A stretch of DNA of 39,146 bases from Branchiostoma floridae (GCF_000003815.2 NC_049986.1:4095029-4134174); one strand, 5' to 3'; counted from the first letter of the stretch, positions 9,392 through 19,399 are shown. Notes: generated by a model not told the origin, from the letters alone. Numbers and translations are program-made.

Positions 9392-10005
9392 TGTGTCTGT
9401 GTCTGTGTGTCTGTGTGTAAACAAAATAACTCATGAACGGCTGAGTGGATTGTTTTCATACTTAGTGTGTTGGTAGTGTGTGATGAAAGCTGGAAATGAT
9501 TAGATTTTGGGCCCCCTAGCGGCTCCTCTTGGTACTGTAGGGCAACTTCCGGTTTTGCTATCTTGGTGTTCTGAACATGCTATGGTCACGATTTTTGAGT
9601 GTTAGATACCTCTTGTGCTCAGGAAGAAATGACATAAGTTTGGGCCCCCTAGTGTCTAGTTTTGGGATAGCAGGGGCATTTTTGTCAAAAACTTCTGAAG
9701 AGGATAATTCAAGAAGGGAACAACTTATGTCACTTATTCTTGAGGAGAAGAGCTATCTAACGCCCAAAAGTCGTGACCAAAGCTCAGAACACGAGATAGC
9801 AAACACGGAATTGCGCTGCAGTACCAAGGAAAGCCGCTAGAGGTCACAAAATCTAATCATTTCCAGCTTTCGTCACACCCCACCAACACACAAAGTATAA
9901 AAACAATTCACCCAGTCGTTCTCGAGTTATCCTGTTTACACACAGACACACACACAGACAAACGCAGGGTAAAATATATTATTAAACCTCCATCTCATGG
10001 AGGTA
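9307..10005. mobile_element. Foldback element, ~700 bp imperfect palindrome
   Basis: The two ends, CCTCCATGA...TCATGGAG (9310-9330) and ACCTCCATCTCATGGAGGT (9986-10004), are themselves small hairpins. Inward, TTTACCCTGCGTTTGTCTGT, TAAACAAAATAACTC, GCTGGAAATGATTAGATTTT, GTGTTCTGA, GGTCACGA and GTTAGATA all recur in reverse complement in the right half, so nearly the whole unit folds on itself around 9650-9700. The left arm carries a (TG)n tract of about 70 bp (9351-9418), while the right arm has only about 20 bp of CA. No transposase is encoded, so it is non-autonomous. Confidence 0.75.
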
Positions 10006-10231
10006 ACAAAACCAGTCCATAATCTTTGTTTATTTGGCGAAGGTATCTGTTCGTGGAACTCTAGTTAAGCTAGGGCTGACCGAGGAGAAGCCATGTCTGG
10101 TCATATCAAAACCTAAATAACATTCCAACCGTAAATTGTATAAAGTAGCTTCTAAATGTCGTATTGAACAAATATACGCTGTAAATTGCCAAAAAAAATA
10201 TGGAAAACAGATACTGATGTCACAGACTTAA

Positions 10232-10755
10232 AGGGGCATTCAACTCCACACGGGAGTGTTATTTTCCGATAGATATTCATTTTAGGACGTAATAAATACA
10301 TACTACTTCACATCATACGATAAAGTACCCAGTTACTCCACGTGCCTCAAAAGCATTCAGTCTTCTACTAAACTCCCCAAGTATCCGCTAATTGAATTAA
10401 TCCTATGGCTGAATACAGTGCAAAATTTTTAGGTAAGATTACAAAGCTAATTTCAGGGGCGCTAAGAAAGATACGTCTTGTTATGTGTTCTTTGATATCT
10501 TTTGAACAATTGAACTTCTTGGTGTGCTTAGCGCCCCTCATTTATGCCGAAATTATTCACGATAAAGGAAGTGTCTACACGTATAGGGAATGCATTGGTA
10601 GGGTCTGCATGGGTTTAGTGAGTGTCATATTGTTTTACAAAACACACATTGCGTAATTTATCCCAAGGTGAATTCCACAAAATTCGGCTGATTATGTATT
10701 CATTGACACATTATCTATTGGAAAACATCACGCCCTTCTGGAGTGGAATGCCCCT
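10232..10755. mobile_element. piggyBac-like MITE with TTAA target-site duplications
   Basis: The 524-bp unit starts AGGGGCATTCAACTCCACAC and ends in the inverted match (right end reverse complement AGGGGCATTCCACTCCAGAA), with inverted similarity extending about 55 bp. Both sides are flanked by TTAA (10228-10231 and 10756-10759), the hallmark duplication of piggyBac transposition. The interior carries a second inverted pair, AGGGGCGCTAAG at 10457 and CTTAGCGCCCCT at 10528, enclosing about 80 bp. An open frame across the middle (10405-10656) has no family features. Confidence 0.8.
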
Positions 10756-10759
10756 TTAA

Positions 10760-11692
10760 GGAAAGAAGATGTGAAACAACAAAAGAACAAAATAATGTTG
10801 TTCGGTAATCCATAATCTATGTGTTTAGTCATTTGCCCACCTACAACGTAGATTTCATAATACATACAACTTTATAGGGGGCAACCTTTTTGCCCACAAC
10901 AATTTCGGGGTTCTCAGAGGATGTCTTCTATATAGTTGAATTAATAAGGCATTAATATGGCCTTATTTGTAAAGCAACGAGGCGTACGGAAGCACCTTTG
11001 GACCAGCATATTTACCATGTCCACATTCGAGGGGATGAGATCAATAAGTTCAGGGCCTTGCATGCCCTCAAATTTCGGGGAATCATCATGAAGTATAAAG
11101 CCTCCTTAGAATGTCTACCAAAACAGTATGATCATTTTGTAACAGGCGACACCCAGTAAGGTTATGTGAGAAATGGAGGGGGGGTAACATGGAAGGTTGA
11201 GCGGCGACTTGACGTGTGCGGGTCAGATTGCTCTGCTACTAGTCAGAAAAGGCATGAGAAATACGACAAACACAGCTCTGATCACAGTTCATTGATATCC
11301 TTAAGCTTGTTTTTTCGCCACACTATTTTATCACCTTTGTTCACGGATTCGCCGCTTTTTTTTTCTTACAAATTGATAAATGCTACAATACATTGCAATC
11401 AAAATTGAGAGATGGTTAAATTACATTGATATCTTAAAACCATTCCATGTGTTCATTAATCAAAAGCTCTTCATCGACGGACACACTAACATAACAATAA
11501 CATAACAACAGAATACATATAGGCAAAGGTGGGCGGACGATACTGCACATGGAACTCAGACTAGGTTTAGTAAATCTTTCGTTGTCCTCGCGGCAAAAGA
11601 GGTTTTGTGCCTTAAAGTACGGCTGACTGGGAGTTTATATACGGCTCAATTCATATCGCGGTTCCTCATTTGGTTGAAGGAAGGAGCCTTAA
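10760..11692. other. Intergenic, no gene seen
   Basis: No convincing coding region or complete repeat. 11166-11408 is open but has no recognisable domain. Confidence 0.3.
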
Positions 11693-11885
11693 TACCCCCT
11701 TCACATTAGGCGAAAATCGATCGGACGACGCGTCCGCGAGCTCTAAATTACGAGGAGGCCGCAGTGACCCTGCTGCCGACGAAGAAATGGCAGAGTTCCC
11801 CCTTCCCGTCAGGGTCATGCCTCCTCGTAATTTAGAGCTCGCAGACTCGTCGTCCGATCAATTTTCGCCTACTGTGAGGGGGGTA
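11693..11885. mobile_element. PIF/Harbinger-like MITE with TAA target-site duplications
   Basis: The 193-bp unit begins TACCCCCTTCACATTAGGCG and ends in its near-complement (right reverse complement TACCCCCCTCACAGTAGGCG). The inverted repeats extend about 65 bp through GAGCTCTAAATTACGAGGAG. TAA lies directly outside each end (11690-11692 and 11886-11888). A 3-bp TAA/TTA duplication and G/C-rich start fit PIF/Harbinger-derived MITEs. Confidence 0.8.
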
Positions 11886-12019
11886 TAAGGAACACGTGAC
11901 AGGGGTGTGAAGGATCTTTCAGAATCCTTTTCAACTCGCGTAGAGACGCCTCCCTTCGCCTTGACCCAGTTGGTTACAGGGCATACCACATATCTTGAGA
12001 CATGTCTTTTGAACTTTCC

Positions 12020-12127
12020 AAATGTCCGGACACAGCAAAAAAAAACACAAAATAGAAAGCCCGATAAAAACGACTAAAAAAACGTTAAAAAAACAGCCGG
12101 AGCCTAACCTCTGCTTGGAGAGTACTC
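12020..12127 (-). repeat. Solo end of the AAGCAGAGGTT MITE family
   Basis: The reverse complement reads ACTCTCCAAGCAGAGGTTAG then GCTCCGGCTG followed by T-rich TTTTTTTAACG and ATCGGGCTTTCTATTTTGT. It matches one end of the elements at 31826-32010 and 36738-36875. The opposite inverted end is not found, so it is truncated. Confidence 0.6.
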
Positions 12128-12225
12128 GCCCATCACTTAGACAATGATTGAGCATAGTTGCACTTGGACAGATGCCCTAAATACCACACTCCTATAGCCC
12201 TACATATATGTGTATGGAGTGAAAG

Positions 12226-12500
12226 ATGGCACTGAGGAAGAAGGGCAAAAAGGTTGCCAAGACAAAGGTGTCAGAAAAGTGCGGCTACCGAGACAAAGAA
12301 GCCCGGGAAGATGATGATGGTAAGGAGAAAGAGGAGGAAGAACATGACGGACCAGCGTACAAAGTGGACGACGTCATAGCAGATTTCTTTCAGGCGAACC
12401 CTCTGTTCTCCCGTTCTACGACAAGGGTCACCCTGACTACTAGAACAAGGAAATGAAGAAGATCCAAATGGAAAGATTCTCAAAGAAGTCATTCAGAAAG
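12226..12500 (+). pseudogene. Frameshifted MADF-like ORF fragment (probably transposon-derived)
   Basis: ATG at 12226 has a good context (A at -3, G at +4) and opens a Lys/Glu-rich region followed by VDDVIADFFQANPLF. A +1 shift just after this (around 12410-12415) continues PFYDKGHPDY, a stop, then NKEMKKIQMERFSKK. The composite (acidic linker, hydrophobic helix, LFYDK, HPDY, K-rich helix) resembles the start of a MADF/Myb-SANT-like DNA-binding domain, such as those accompanying Harbinger transposases or found in host factors. The shift and the in-frame stop mark it as broken. Only the N-terminal third of the domain is visible. A Harbinger-like MITE lies about 340 bp upstream. Confidence 0.45.
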
Positions 12501-12533
12501 CATGGGGCATGTTTTAGTCAGGTGCAAAGTTAA

Positions 12534-13069
12534 TGACAGGACTAATTGACAGGAGCTCGGCCCAGGCTCGTAGAACATTCCCCCGACACAAGCAGGATGC
12601 TTGTAGGAAACACGCCCGTCTTCACTGACTTTGCACAAGTCGAGCGAGATGTGGAGGAAGGTCGTCAGAGTTTTGTACGATACTCCTGCAGGGTGTCTCA
12701 GTTTTAGCGAGCATCGTCTGATTTTTGGAGGTAAAATGTCGACCGAGACCAAAGTGAGGTACGTACGATCTGCAGTCTGGAAGTGTTGCACATGGGGAAC
12801 GTTAGAAGACAAGGGATCGCGCATGTGGTCATGTTGATACTGTCAGCTGAAGGTTGATCAGACGCATTCTGGGCTTAAACTTATAAGTTACGGCGATCGT
12901 CAGAGGGCGATGGGCGCACTCCGTAGCTGACATCTAGCGTTCGGGAGTCAGGTGATTTTATGCAGGGCGAACACCAGAAGAAGAGGCATCGCATTTGGAT
13001 TTTGCGGTGTGGCGTGTTTAGATGGAATTGTGGACAAGGCACTTGTTATAGACACCTGTTATATCCCAG
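12534..13069. other. Intergenic, no gene seen
   Basis: Nothing recognisable. Short overlapping open frames on both strands lack domain features. Confidence 0.3.
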
Positions 13070-13072
13070 GTG

Positions 13073-13230
13073 GTCTTGTATCCTAGAGGCGCTTCTGGTA
13101 TAGAAGCACATATGGGATAGGTTTGCATCCCGGATGTGCTTCAATCCGAAAAGCGCTTCTGGGATATCCAGAACACGTCGCAAACAAAGGAGCGCGTTTT
13201 GGATATCCTGAATGCGCTCCGACGTGTTTA
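13073..13230. repeat. Cluster of degenerate GCGCTTCTGG/GGATATCC repeats
   Basis: Related short segments recur in both orientations: GGCGCTTCTGGTAT, AAGCGCTTCTGGGATATCCAG, GCGCGTTTTGGATATCC and GAATGCGCTCC. The pattern suggests a decayed inverted-repeat cluster. Confidence 0.45.
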
Positions 13231-13260
13231 CCCAGACCATGCACTTGTGGGAGGAACTAA

Positions 13261-13942
13261 GACCCCGTTCACACTCAAAAAAATGAAGCGGCTTCAACCT
13301 GGAAGCCGCTTGATCCGGATCGTTTTCTTGAGTCTGAACGCTCCAAGCGGCTTGGATTTTCACCGATCTGGCTCGTTTGCAATCCATCCCTGGGAGGTAG
13401 TTTGAGACACTTGTGAACAAGCCGCTTGGCTGAAATCGCGAGTGTGGACGCAATGTGGCTAGATTCTATGTAAATTTCCGATTTGCCCCCTGTTGGAGGT
13501 TATATATCCATGTATCGGCGGGAGCAGGAACACACGCCACATTGACAGGTTTGCTCACGTTACTAATTTTTGTGCCCAATGATAATGTCTGGATAGAAAG
13601 AAACGCTGTAGGGTCAAGGCAAGTGGAATGGGCTTTTTTTTATCACGCGAAGAGAAAGGAACCACAGCAAGCTAAAAAAATCACAAAAAACAAGCATATC
13701 TTTGAACAGATCTCTGTCTGGATCATGATATAAGACTATTAAGAGTGGGTTTGAGAAAACCTACAAACAATGTTGTACAAAAAGTACCTGAAGTCCAGGT
13801 ACGGAATCACAATCAGCTTGGATTGTGTGCGATTAAACTAATTGTCTGTAATGAGTGTGAACGTAATTTTTTTCAAGCGGTTTGTGCGTTCAAGCGGCTT
13901 GCACGTTGAAGCCGCTTGATTTTTTTGAGTGTGAACGGGGTC
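13261..13942. mobile_element. 682-bp TIR element with subterminal AAGCGGCTT repeats
   Basis: The ends GACCCCGTTCACACTCAAAA and, in reverse complement, the same 20 bases begin inverted repeats of about 50 bp. AAGCGGCTT or AAGCCGCTT and close variants occur at least eight times, within 13285-13430 and 13877-13918. TA lies next to both ends. The interior (13455-13733) is open but not recognisable. Multiple subterminal copies of a 9-mer look like transposase binding sites, as in hAT or CACTA-type elements; the class is not settled. Confidence 0.75.
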
Positions 13943-15549
13943 TATCTTGCATGTGATTTTTCGTACTCAGAAGGCCGCCATCTTTGTTCTCACCTAGCGG
14001 GGTGTGCTTTGTTTATTTGATTTGGTTTGGTTTGGTTTGTGGTGTGTGGGCTCCAGTATACAGTAACAACGTTGTGGAAAGGAGGTAAAACTGGTAGTGA
14101 AAATTTCAATGCCCTGTTGTTGATGCCTTGCTCTTTTCAGAAGAGACACAACCCATGTATAACAACAGCTTTTGTATTTCAGTTTGTTAGTCATATAGTA
14201 AAAATATGTAGCTTACAAAATGTTATGTATAATTGCAAAAGGATGCAACCGAATTTGCTCGTGTAGTAATGATTAGTTCAGTTCAATAAGCGTTCAATAT
14301 GCTCTATAGCATTTTGTAAGTTGAGTTGATAAGGGTCAACGTCCTTTCCTGTTAATTCGTTCGGATGGTTTCCTACACGGCTGCATGGGTAATAAGACAG
14401 GAAGTCTCAAATGGTCTTTTATTTTTATTTTCCACCGCCGACATTATTTTTCGAGAAAAATCCGTGAACTTAAATTGGTGTGGCCTTATCGATTGATTCG
14501 AAATTTGGTTGATATTGATAGAGGACATCATACTGTATAACAGTGCCCCGAAATTTCTTGTTAAGGCCCAGACCGTCTAATGTTGATACTGTATTCATAC
14601 ATTCAACATTTCACTCGTTGCATACGTAAATCAAGGTAATAATGCGAAGACCCCATGTCTTTTTATAGGTTGTAGAATAGAGCGTTTATTCATCTTTTGA
14701 CAAAATTTTAAGAGATAATCGAGATAGATGGCTGTCGCTGCAACACATTAAACGCAGACCACAACAAAAATGTTATACAGAATAAGAAAACCAATGTACA
14801 TTCAGTACAAAGTGAGCCAAGTTAAACTAGACATGAAACATTTGGTAGCAAATACAGGATATTCTAACCACCTCCTACTCCATGCAAAATGGACTGTTCC
14901 AAAAAAGTGAATTGCAGAAGTCAACCCCCGGCCCCATGTGAGAATGGACACTTCTTGAGGCATTTCAAGTTAAAACTTCTACTGAAAAAAAACTCTGCAT
15001 ATAATCATCTCAGTCAAAACTTGATTTTTAAAAAGCCACCTATTGTGAGATTTGACCCTTTGTCTAGCCTGTTGGCTATTTTTTGGCCAATTTAACCTCC
15101 CAGAGCTGATGGCTTCGTCTTCTGCTACAGATTTACTTCCCAGTGGAAGCCACATGTAAAACGAACACATCCAAAAACAAATTTGATAAAAAATGAGCAG
15201 CCAGCAGCCAGCATTGACGTTAAGACTAATTAACAGACTCTATTCATATAAGGGAAATTATTTTGTACTCTACTTTGTGAAAAGCTGACACAAAATTTTA
15301 ACCGGATACGATAAACTTGATTATGTACTGCTCTACTGCGATAAATATGACAATATAAATATTTGATATTTGAGTTTGATATAGCTAGATTTTAACAACT
15401 TTGTCTACCGAAGGCCACAACTGTTATAACATGCCATGAAGGGAGGTTTAAAAGGCTTGCCGCAGGAAGGGCATGATAAGAAAGGCTTGCTCCATGCATC
15501 CATGCAAACCAAACGAACGGTTGAACGAACCGCTTCTCTCGATTCAAAG
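13943..15549. other. Intergenic, no gene seen
   Basis: About 1.6 kb with a (TTTGG)n tract at 14018-14040 and no supported gene, complete repeat or RNA gene. Confidence 0.3.
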
Positions 15550-16350
15550 CCGGTGTGACAGCGATCTCGCCCCCCCGTGATCTCGCCCCCCCCCCCCCCG
15601 GGGGGGCGAAATCACTAGCGATCTCGCCCCCCCCGGGCGAAATCACTAGCGATCTCGCCCCCCCGGGGTGGGGGGGTGGGCGCCCTAGCGGGGGCGCCAT
15701 TTTGGTTTTTCCCCCCCCCCCCAAAAAAAAAAAGGGGTTACATTCTATTTTTGAAAGCGATTGGCACCAACTTCCTAAAGGTGTTTCAAACTTCAAAAAG
15801 TCCCCCCAGTTTTGCAAAACCTCCCATAAAAGTTTCAAAATTCTCGAAATTACCAGGTAAAAANNNNNNNNNNNNNNNNNNNNNNNNNNNNNNNNNNNNN
15901 NNNNNNNNNNNNNNNNNNNNNNNNNNNNNNNNNNNNNNNNNNNNNNNNNNNNNNNNNNNNNNNNNNNNNNNNNNNNNNNNNNNNNNNNNNNNNNNNNNNN
16001 NNNNNNNNNNNNNNNNNNNNNNNNNNNNNNNNNNNNNNNNNNNNNNNNNNNNNNNNNNNNNNNNNNNNNNNNNNNNNNNNNNNNNNNNNNNNNNNNNNNN
16101 NNNNNNNNNNNNNNNNNNNNNNNNNNNNNNNNNNNNNNNNNNNNNNNNNNNNNNNNNNNNNNNNNNNNNNNNNNNNNNNNNNNNNNNNNNNNNNNNNNNN
16201 NNNNNNNNNNNNNNNNNNNNNNNNNNNNNNNNNNNNNNNNNNNNNNNNNNNNNNNNNNNNNNNNNNNNNNNNNNNNNNNNNNNNNNNNNNNNNNNNNNNN
16301 NNNNNNNNNNNNNNNNNNNNNNNNNGGGGGCGAGATCGCTGTCACACCGG
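15550..16350. mobile_element. G/C-tract inverted-repeat element, mostly lost in an assembly gap
   Basis: CCGGTGTGACAGCGATCTCG followed by a C-run at 15550 is mirrored by a G-run and CGAGATCGCTGTCACACCGG ending at 16350. Internally GGCGAAATCACTAGCGATCTCG recurs with C and G homopolymers that can pair. Open frames here are proline-rich translations of C-runs and N, not genes. Confidence 0.65.
15864..16325. other. Assembly gap (462 N)
   Basis: An estimated-size gap inside the G/C-tract element, probably caused by its homopolymers and inverted repeats. Confidence 0.99.
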
Positions 16351-16876
16351 TCTGAATAGGGTTAATTGAATTAGCCAGCTACACCTGGAAAATCAGGTGG
16401 TGGTGTCAATGACCTCTAGGTCAGCCTAGGAAACTGAAAACCCCAAAATACCCCCTGGAAGGTTTGAATAACATCAGAAACAGCGAGACGTTTCAACCCA
16501 TAAAGTTACTGTGGTATGGTTGAAAATGATAAGTATATTGAGTAAACAGAAACTACTGCTGGAGGATTGCGGATACGGCAACAATGCTAATAAAAATCGA
16601 TGAACACGATAGATATTGACATCAAATACGGCTTTAATGTTACAATTACATTTTTTTCCGGAACAAAATTACTGTGGATTTCACTTCTCTTTTTTCTTAC
16701 TGAACAGAACTGTCCAGGGTTTAGACTAAGCGGCTTTTTCATCACCAAAACTTATATCATTCCTAACAATAATAGTGCTACCAGGCGCAAAGCTTAACTT
16801 TACTGTACATAACGTTATCTGATGTACCATTAGCGGGACCGTTGTGTACCATAGCCATGGTCGCTACAGGTAACGG
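16351..16876. other. Downstream region of the dermatopontin-like gene
   Basis: On the minus strand this holds the 3' UTR. A variant polyadenylation signal ATTAAA lies at 16633-16638 (read as TTTAAT on the plus strand), about 240 bp after the stop codon. No other gene is visible. Confidence 0.4.
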
Positions 16877-17871
16877 TTACAGGTTGATCCTGCACAGATC
16901 GAAGCGGTAAAGTCGATCCCTGGGGAAATAAATAGCAACTTTTATACGTTTGAAAGTAGATTAACTATACACTACATAGTATTTGTAGTGTCTGTGCTTA
17001 TACATCTTGCATAGATTAGCACTATCTTTAGTACCTACAAATAAGGTTACTTACTCGCTGCCATTGTCATGGTGACCATGCATCCCCCTGATGTAGAAGC
17101 CGTAGGGAACGTAATAGTTCATGCGGCCATCCCGGATGTTCGCATATTCGTCAATGTATCGGTTGGAGATACCCATGCCTTCCTTCCCGGAACACATCAC
17201 CTGTAAAGCATATTTGGTCGCGAGTCAGATGTGAAAACATATAATACATCGTTAGCTTGGAACTTCCCTTTTTTCCTAAGTTGAGCCCCTGGAGGAAACA
17301 ACTACTACTATGTTTGCTGCACATGGTAACTCAAGCAATACAGCAAAATATCAACAAAATGTACTACTATATATGTCAGGAACAGCACTGTAGCGGTCCA
17401 TGTAAAAAAGCGCAGAAAATGGAGGATATTTGGGTTTATGCCATACTGATTTAGTACTGATGATCAAAATTTAATCACCTTCCAGCGGCGGTCCTCACTG
17501 TTGTTGGAATGTTCGCTATGGAAACCAGTGACGATGCTGTTGTAGGGACAGGCGTAGGTCATTGGGCCATCGAAGGCGTTGATCCAGGATGACCAGTACC
17601 GCTGAGTGAATGAAGAAAGCCCGGGAACAGATTTACACTCGAACCGCCAAACTCGGTCCTCGGCGTGGTTGCAGTGGACGCTCTGTACGCGGGAGATGGC
17701 CTGGCCGCTGGGGCATACGAATCTGAAGGCCTGGTCCCATCTGTTGATGGCACCGGGAAGGGCTGAGGTGTGTGATGGGCAGCGGCGCCTCCGGCTCCAG
17801 CCGTCTGTGGGAACAGTGAAGATGCATGTCAGAAGAACCGCAGTGGCCACCCAAGCTCGTGTCGATGCCAT
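16877..17871 (-). CDS. Dermatopontin-like secreted extracellular matrix protein, 3 exons, 193 aa, complete
   Basis: Exons, in minus order, are 17871-17479, 17200-17055 and 16919-16877, with GT-AG introns of phases 0 and 2, giving 193 codons plus TAA. The ATG at 17871 has a strong context (A at -3, G at +4). The open frame upstream has no ATG. Residues 1-24 form a signal peptide with hydrophobic core AVLLTCIFTV. Three copies of the family motif follow: EDRVWRF (71-77), EDRRWKV (126-132) and EDRLYRF (180-186), with Cys at 31, 53, 67, 79, 108, 134 and 189. FRFVCPSGQAI and YGFYIRGM also match the family pattern. Dermatopontins bind collagen, proteoglycan and TGF-beta in vertebrates and occur as matrix or lectin-like proteins in invertebrates. 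The third repeat has Tyr where Trp is usual. Length is close to the roughly 200 aa of the family. The last two exons are too short to be seen as open frames and were placed by splice sites. Confidence 0.92.
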
Positions 17872-18100
17872 TGTTGTCGTATAGGCGCTGGGACTGAGCA
17901 CCAAATGGGCGTGACACTGAGTATGTTTTTGTACTAAACAAAGTCCATAAGTACATCAAGTTCGCAAACACAACATGCACACATCTGTCGAATGGAGCAA
18001 CCATAGTAGTATCGTAGGAGCACGCTGACTATAATTATTCAGGCGGTGCAAGATGGTGCAGGTCAGAGGTCATCATCATCGGCACAATCTAGGGGAATAA
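17872..18100 (-). promoter_or_regulatory. Presumed promoter and 5' leader of the dermatopontin-like gene
   Basis: The 230 bp between the start codon and the inverted hammerhead repeat must hold the leader or promoter, unless a 5' non-coding exon lies further upstream. No clear TATA box is visible. This is positional inference only. Confidence 0.3.
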
Positions 18101-18145
18101 ATTCAAATACAATTCAATCTCTACAACTGGATAAAAAAACGGATA

Positions 18146-18197
18146 TTTACTTCCGGACGTTTCGAGTGACATCCATCACTCTTCTTCAGCAAAAGCA
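18146..18197 (-). ncRNA. Hammerhead-ribozyme-like motif, left inverted copy
   Basis: This is the reverse complement of the motif at 18621-18670, base for base identical. A transcript on the minus strand would be needed to form it; it would point toward the promoter of the dermatopontin-like gene, which is transcribed in the same direction. Confidence 0.5.
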
Positions 18198-18414
18198 GAA
18201 TGAACTAGTCAGAACAATTCAATACCAGTACAGCTAACTAGAAAAACTGGTTTAACCACTAAATCGTTAGGATCATATGCAAAAGGTTACACAAATGCAA
18301 ATCATGATAGCAAGGTTCCTATGGTCAGACAATACCATAGGAAAAAACTATTGTCCTTTGTGGTGCAAGGCGGGGTCCCATGTACTGGAAAGTTCTACGC
18401 GCAGTCCTCCCTTC

Positions 18415-18571
18415 NNNNNNNNNNNNNNNNNNNNNNNNNNNNNNNNNNNNNNNNNNNNNNNNNNNNNNNNNNNNNNNNNNNNNNNNNNNNNNNNNNNNNN
18501 NNNNNNNNNNNNNNNNNNNNNNNNNNNNNNNNNNNNNNNNNNNNNNNNNNNNNNNNNNNNNNNNNNNNNNN
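18415..18571. other. Assembly gap (157 N)
   Basis: The gap lies between perfect inverted repeats, a typical place for assembly failure. Confidence 0.99.
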
Positions 18572-18620
18572 TTTTTCTAGTTAGCTGTACTGGTATTGAA
18601 TTGTTCTGACTAGTTCATTC

Positions 18621-18670
18621 TGCTTTTGCTGAAGAAGAGTGATGGATGTCACTCGAAACGTCCGGAAGTA
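18621..18670 (+). ncRNA. Hammerhead-ribozyme-like motif, right inverted copy
   Basis: CTGAAGA (18629-18635) is followed by one A, stem II GAGTGA with TCACTC (six Watson-Crick pairs, loop TGGATG), then GAAACGTC (18655-18662). Stem I pairs TGCTTTTG (18621-18628) with CGGAAGTA (18663-18670) in eight consecutive pairs, three of them G-T. GUC is the expected cleavage triplet and stem III is two pairs without a loop. The extra A after the core is shared with the motif at 7225, although stem II differs in sequence, which argues for conserved structure. Confidence 0.6.
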
Positions 18671-18717
18671 AATATCCGTTTTTTTATCCAGTTGTAGAGA
18701 TTGAATTGTATTTGAAT

Positions 18718-19395
18718 ATTGCTTACCTGGATGTCTAACCTTCATAAACGTAGGAGAATAAATGTTCTCTTAGCTCTGGTCGGGGTGAAATAGGGGTCAA
18801 GCCGGAGTAAAAAAAACTGCTCCGGACCAAAAAAAATACTGCACCGGAGCAGGAGTAAGTATATTTGTTGTAAGTAAGTATATTTGTCATTTGTGTGCTA
18901 TTCTTTATCCTTATAAAGAGCCAGATAAGGCCCAAAAATGCAGTATATACAGGTAATAGTCTGTTCCAAATGGTAAAATTGTTACAAGTCATTACAAATC
19001 GTGACAAGCTGTCTCAACACACTCCTTCCAAAACCTACACAGTGACAGGTTCAACTGGTCAGGGTGGCCTTCTCCGGTCACTACAAACCATTGCAGAACT
19101 GCGGTCACCACAAACACATTTATGAACAACATTTTGTAGGGCTGTTGTCTATCGAATAACACCTTCAGTACAGGTCCACCAAATGGTGAAGTTCTCATAC
19201 AACTGGTATCTTAATAGTTATGATAGAGTATATTGTCATAGAGTACACCTGACTGCATGTAATAGCTACTGCTTGAATGATGTCAAGGCCATAATCAGAG
19301 GAGTAGCCTTAGATAACAGTGAATATTGCAATGAATAAGTTATTTAAAGCTACACTACGAAAGATTTGAACAAAACAAAAAGTAGCTTTTCTTAC
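18718..19395. other. Intergenic, no gene seen
   Basis: Contains a small inverted pair GCTCCGG/CCGGAGC with A-rich spacers (18798-18857). No supported gene. Confidence 0.3.
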
Positions 19396-19399
19396 TTTT

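Larger units (their letters stand above)
18101..18717. mobile_element. Perfect 146-bp inverted repeats with hammerhead-like cores flanking a gap
   Basis: 18101-18246 and 18572-18717 are exact reverse complements over all 146 bases that can be compared. The right copy is cut by the N run, so the match may extend further. Each copy contains a CTGAAGA-A-stem-GAAACGTC core and the block GAAGTAAATATCCG followed by a T-run. Beyond 18717 the right copy continues with TTGCTTACCTGGATGTC, similar to the end of the insertion at 7326. Penelope-like elements are known for terminal repeats in direct or inverted orientation, so this is probably a truncated Penelope-like insertion. An assembly artefact is the alternative. 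Confidence 0.6.

Noticed and set aside
10405-10656. 83-codon open frame inside the piggyBac-like MITE
   Set aside because: Spans the nested inverted repeat, has no domain signature and is far too small for a transposase.
13046-13453. 135-codon minus-strand open frame
   Set aside because: Crosses the GCGCTTCTGG repeat cluster and the end of the 682-bp TIR element.
15392-16359. Long proline- or glycine-rich open frames across the 15.5-16.3 kb region
   Set aside because: They translate C/G homopolymers and N characters.
17872-17904. Upstream extension of the dermatopontin reading frame
   Set aside because: The frame is open but the codon at 17904-17902 is TTG, not ATG. The ATG at 17871 has a strong context and directly precedes a signal peptide.
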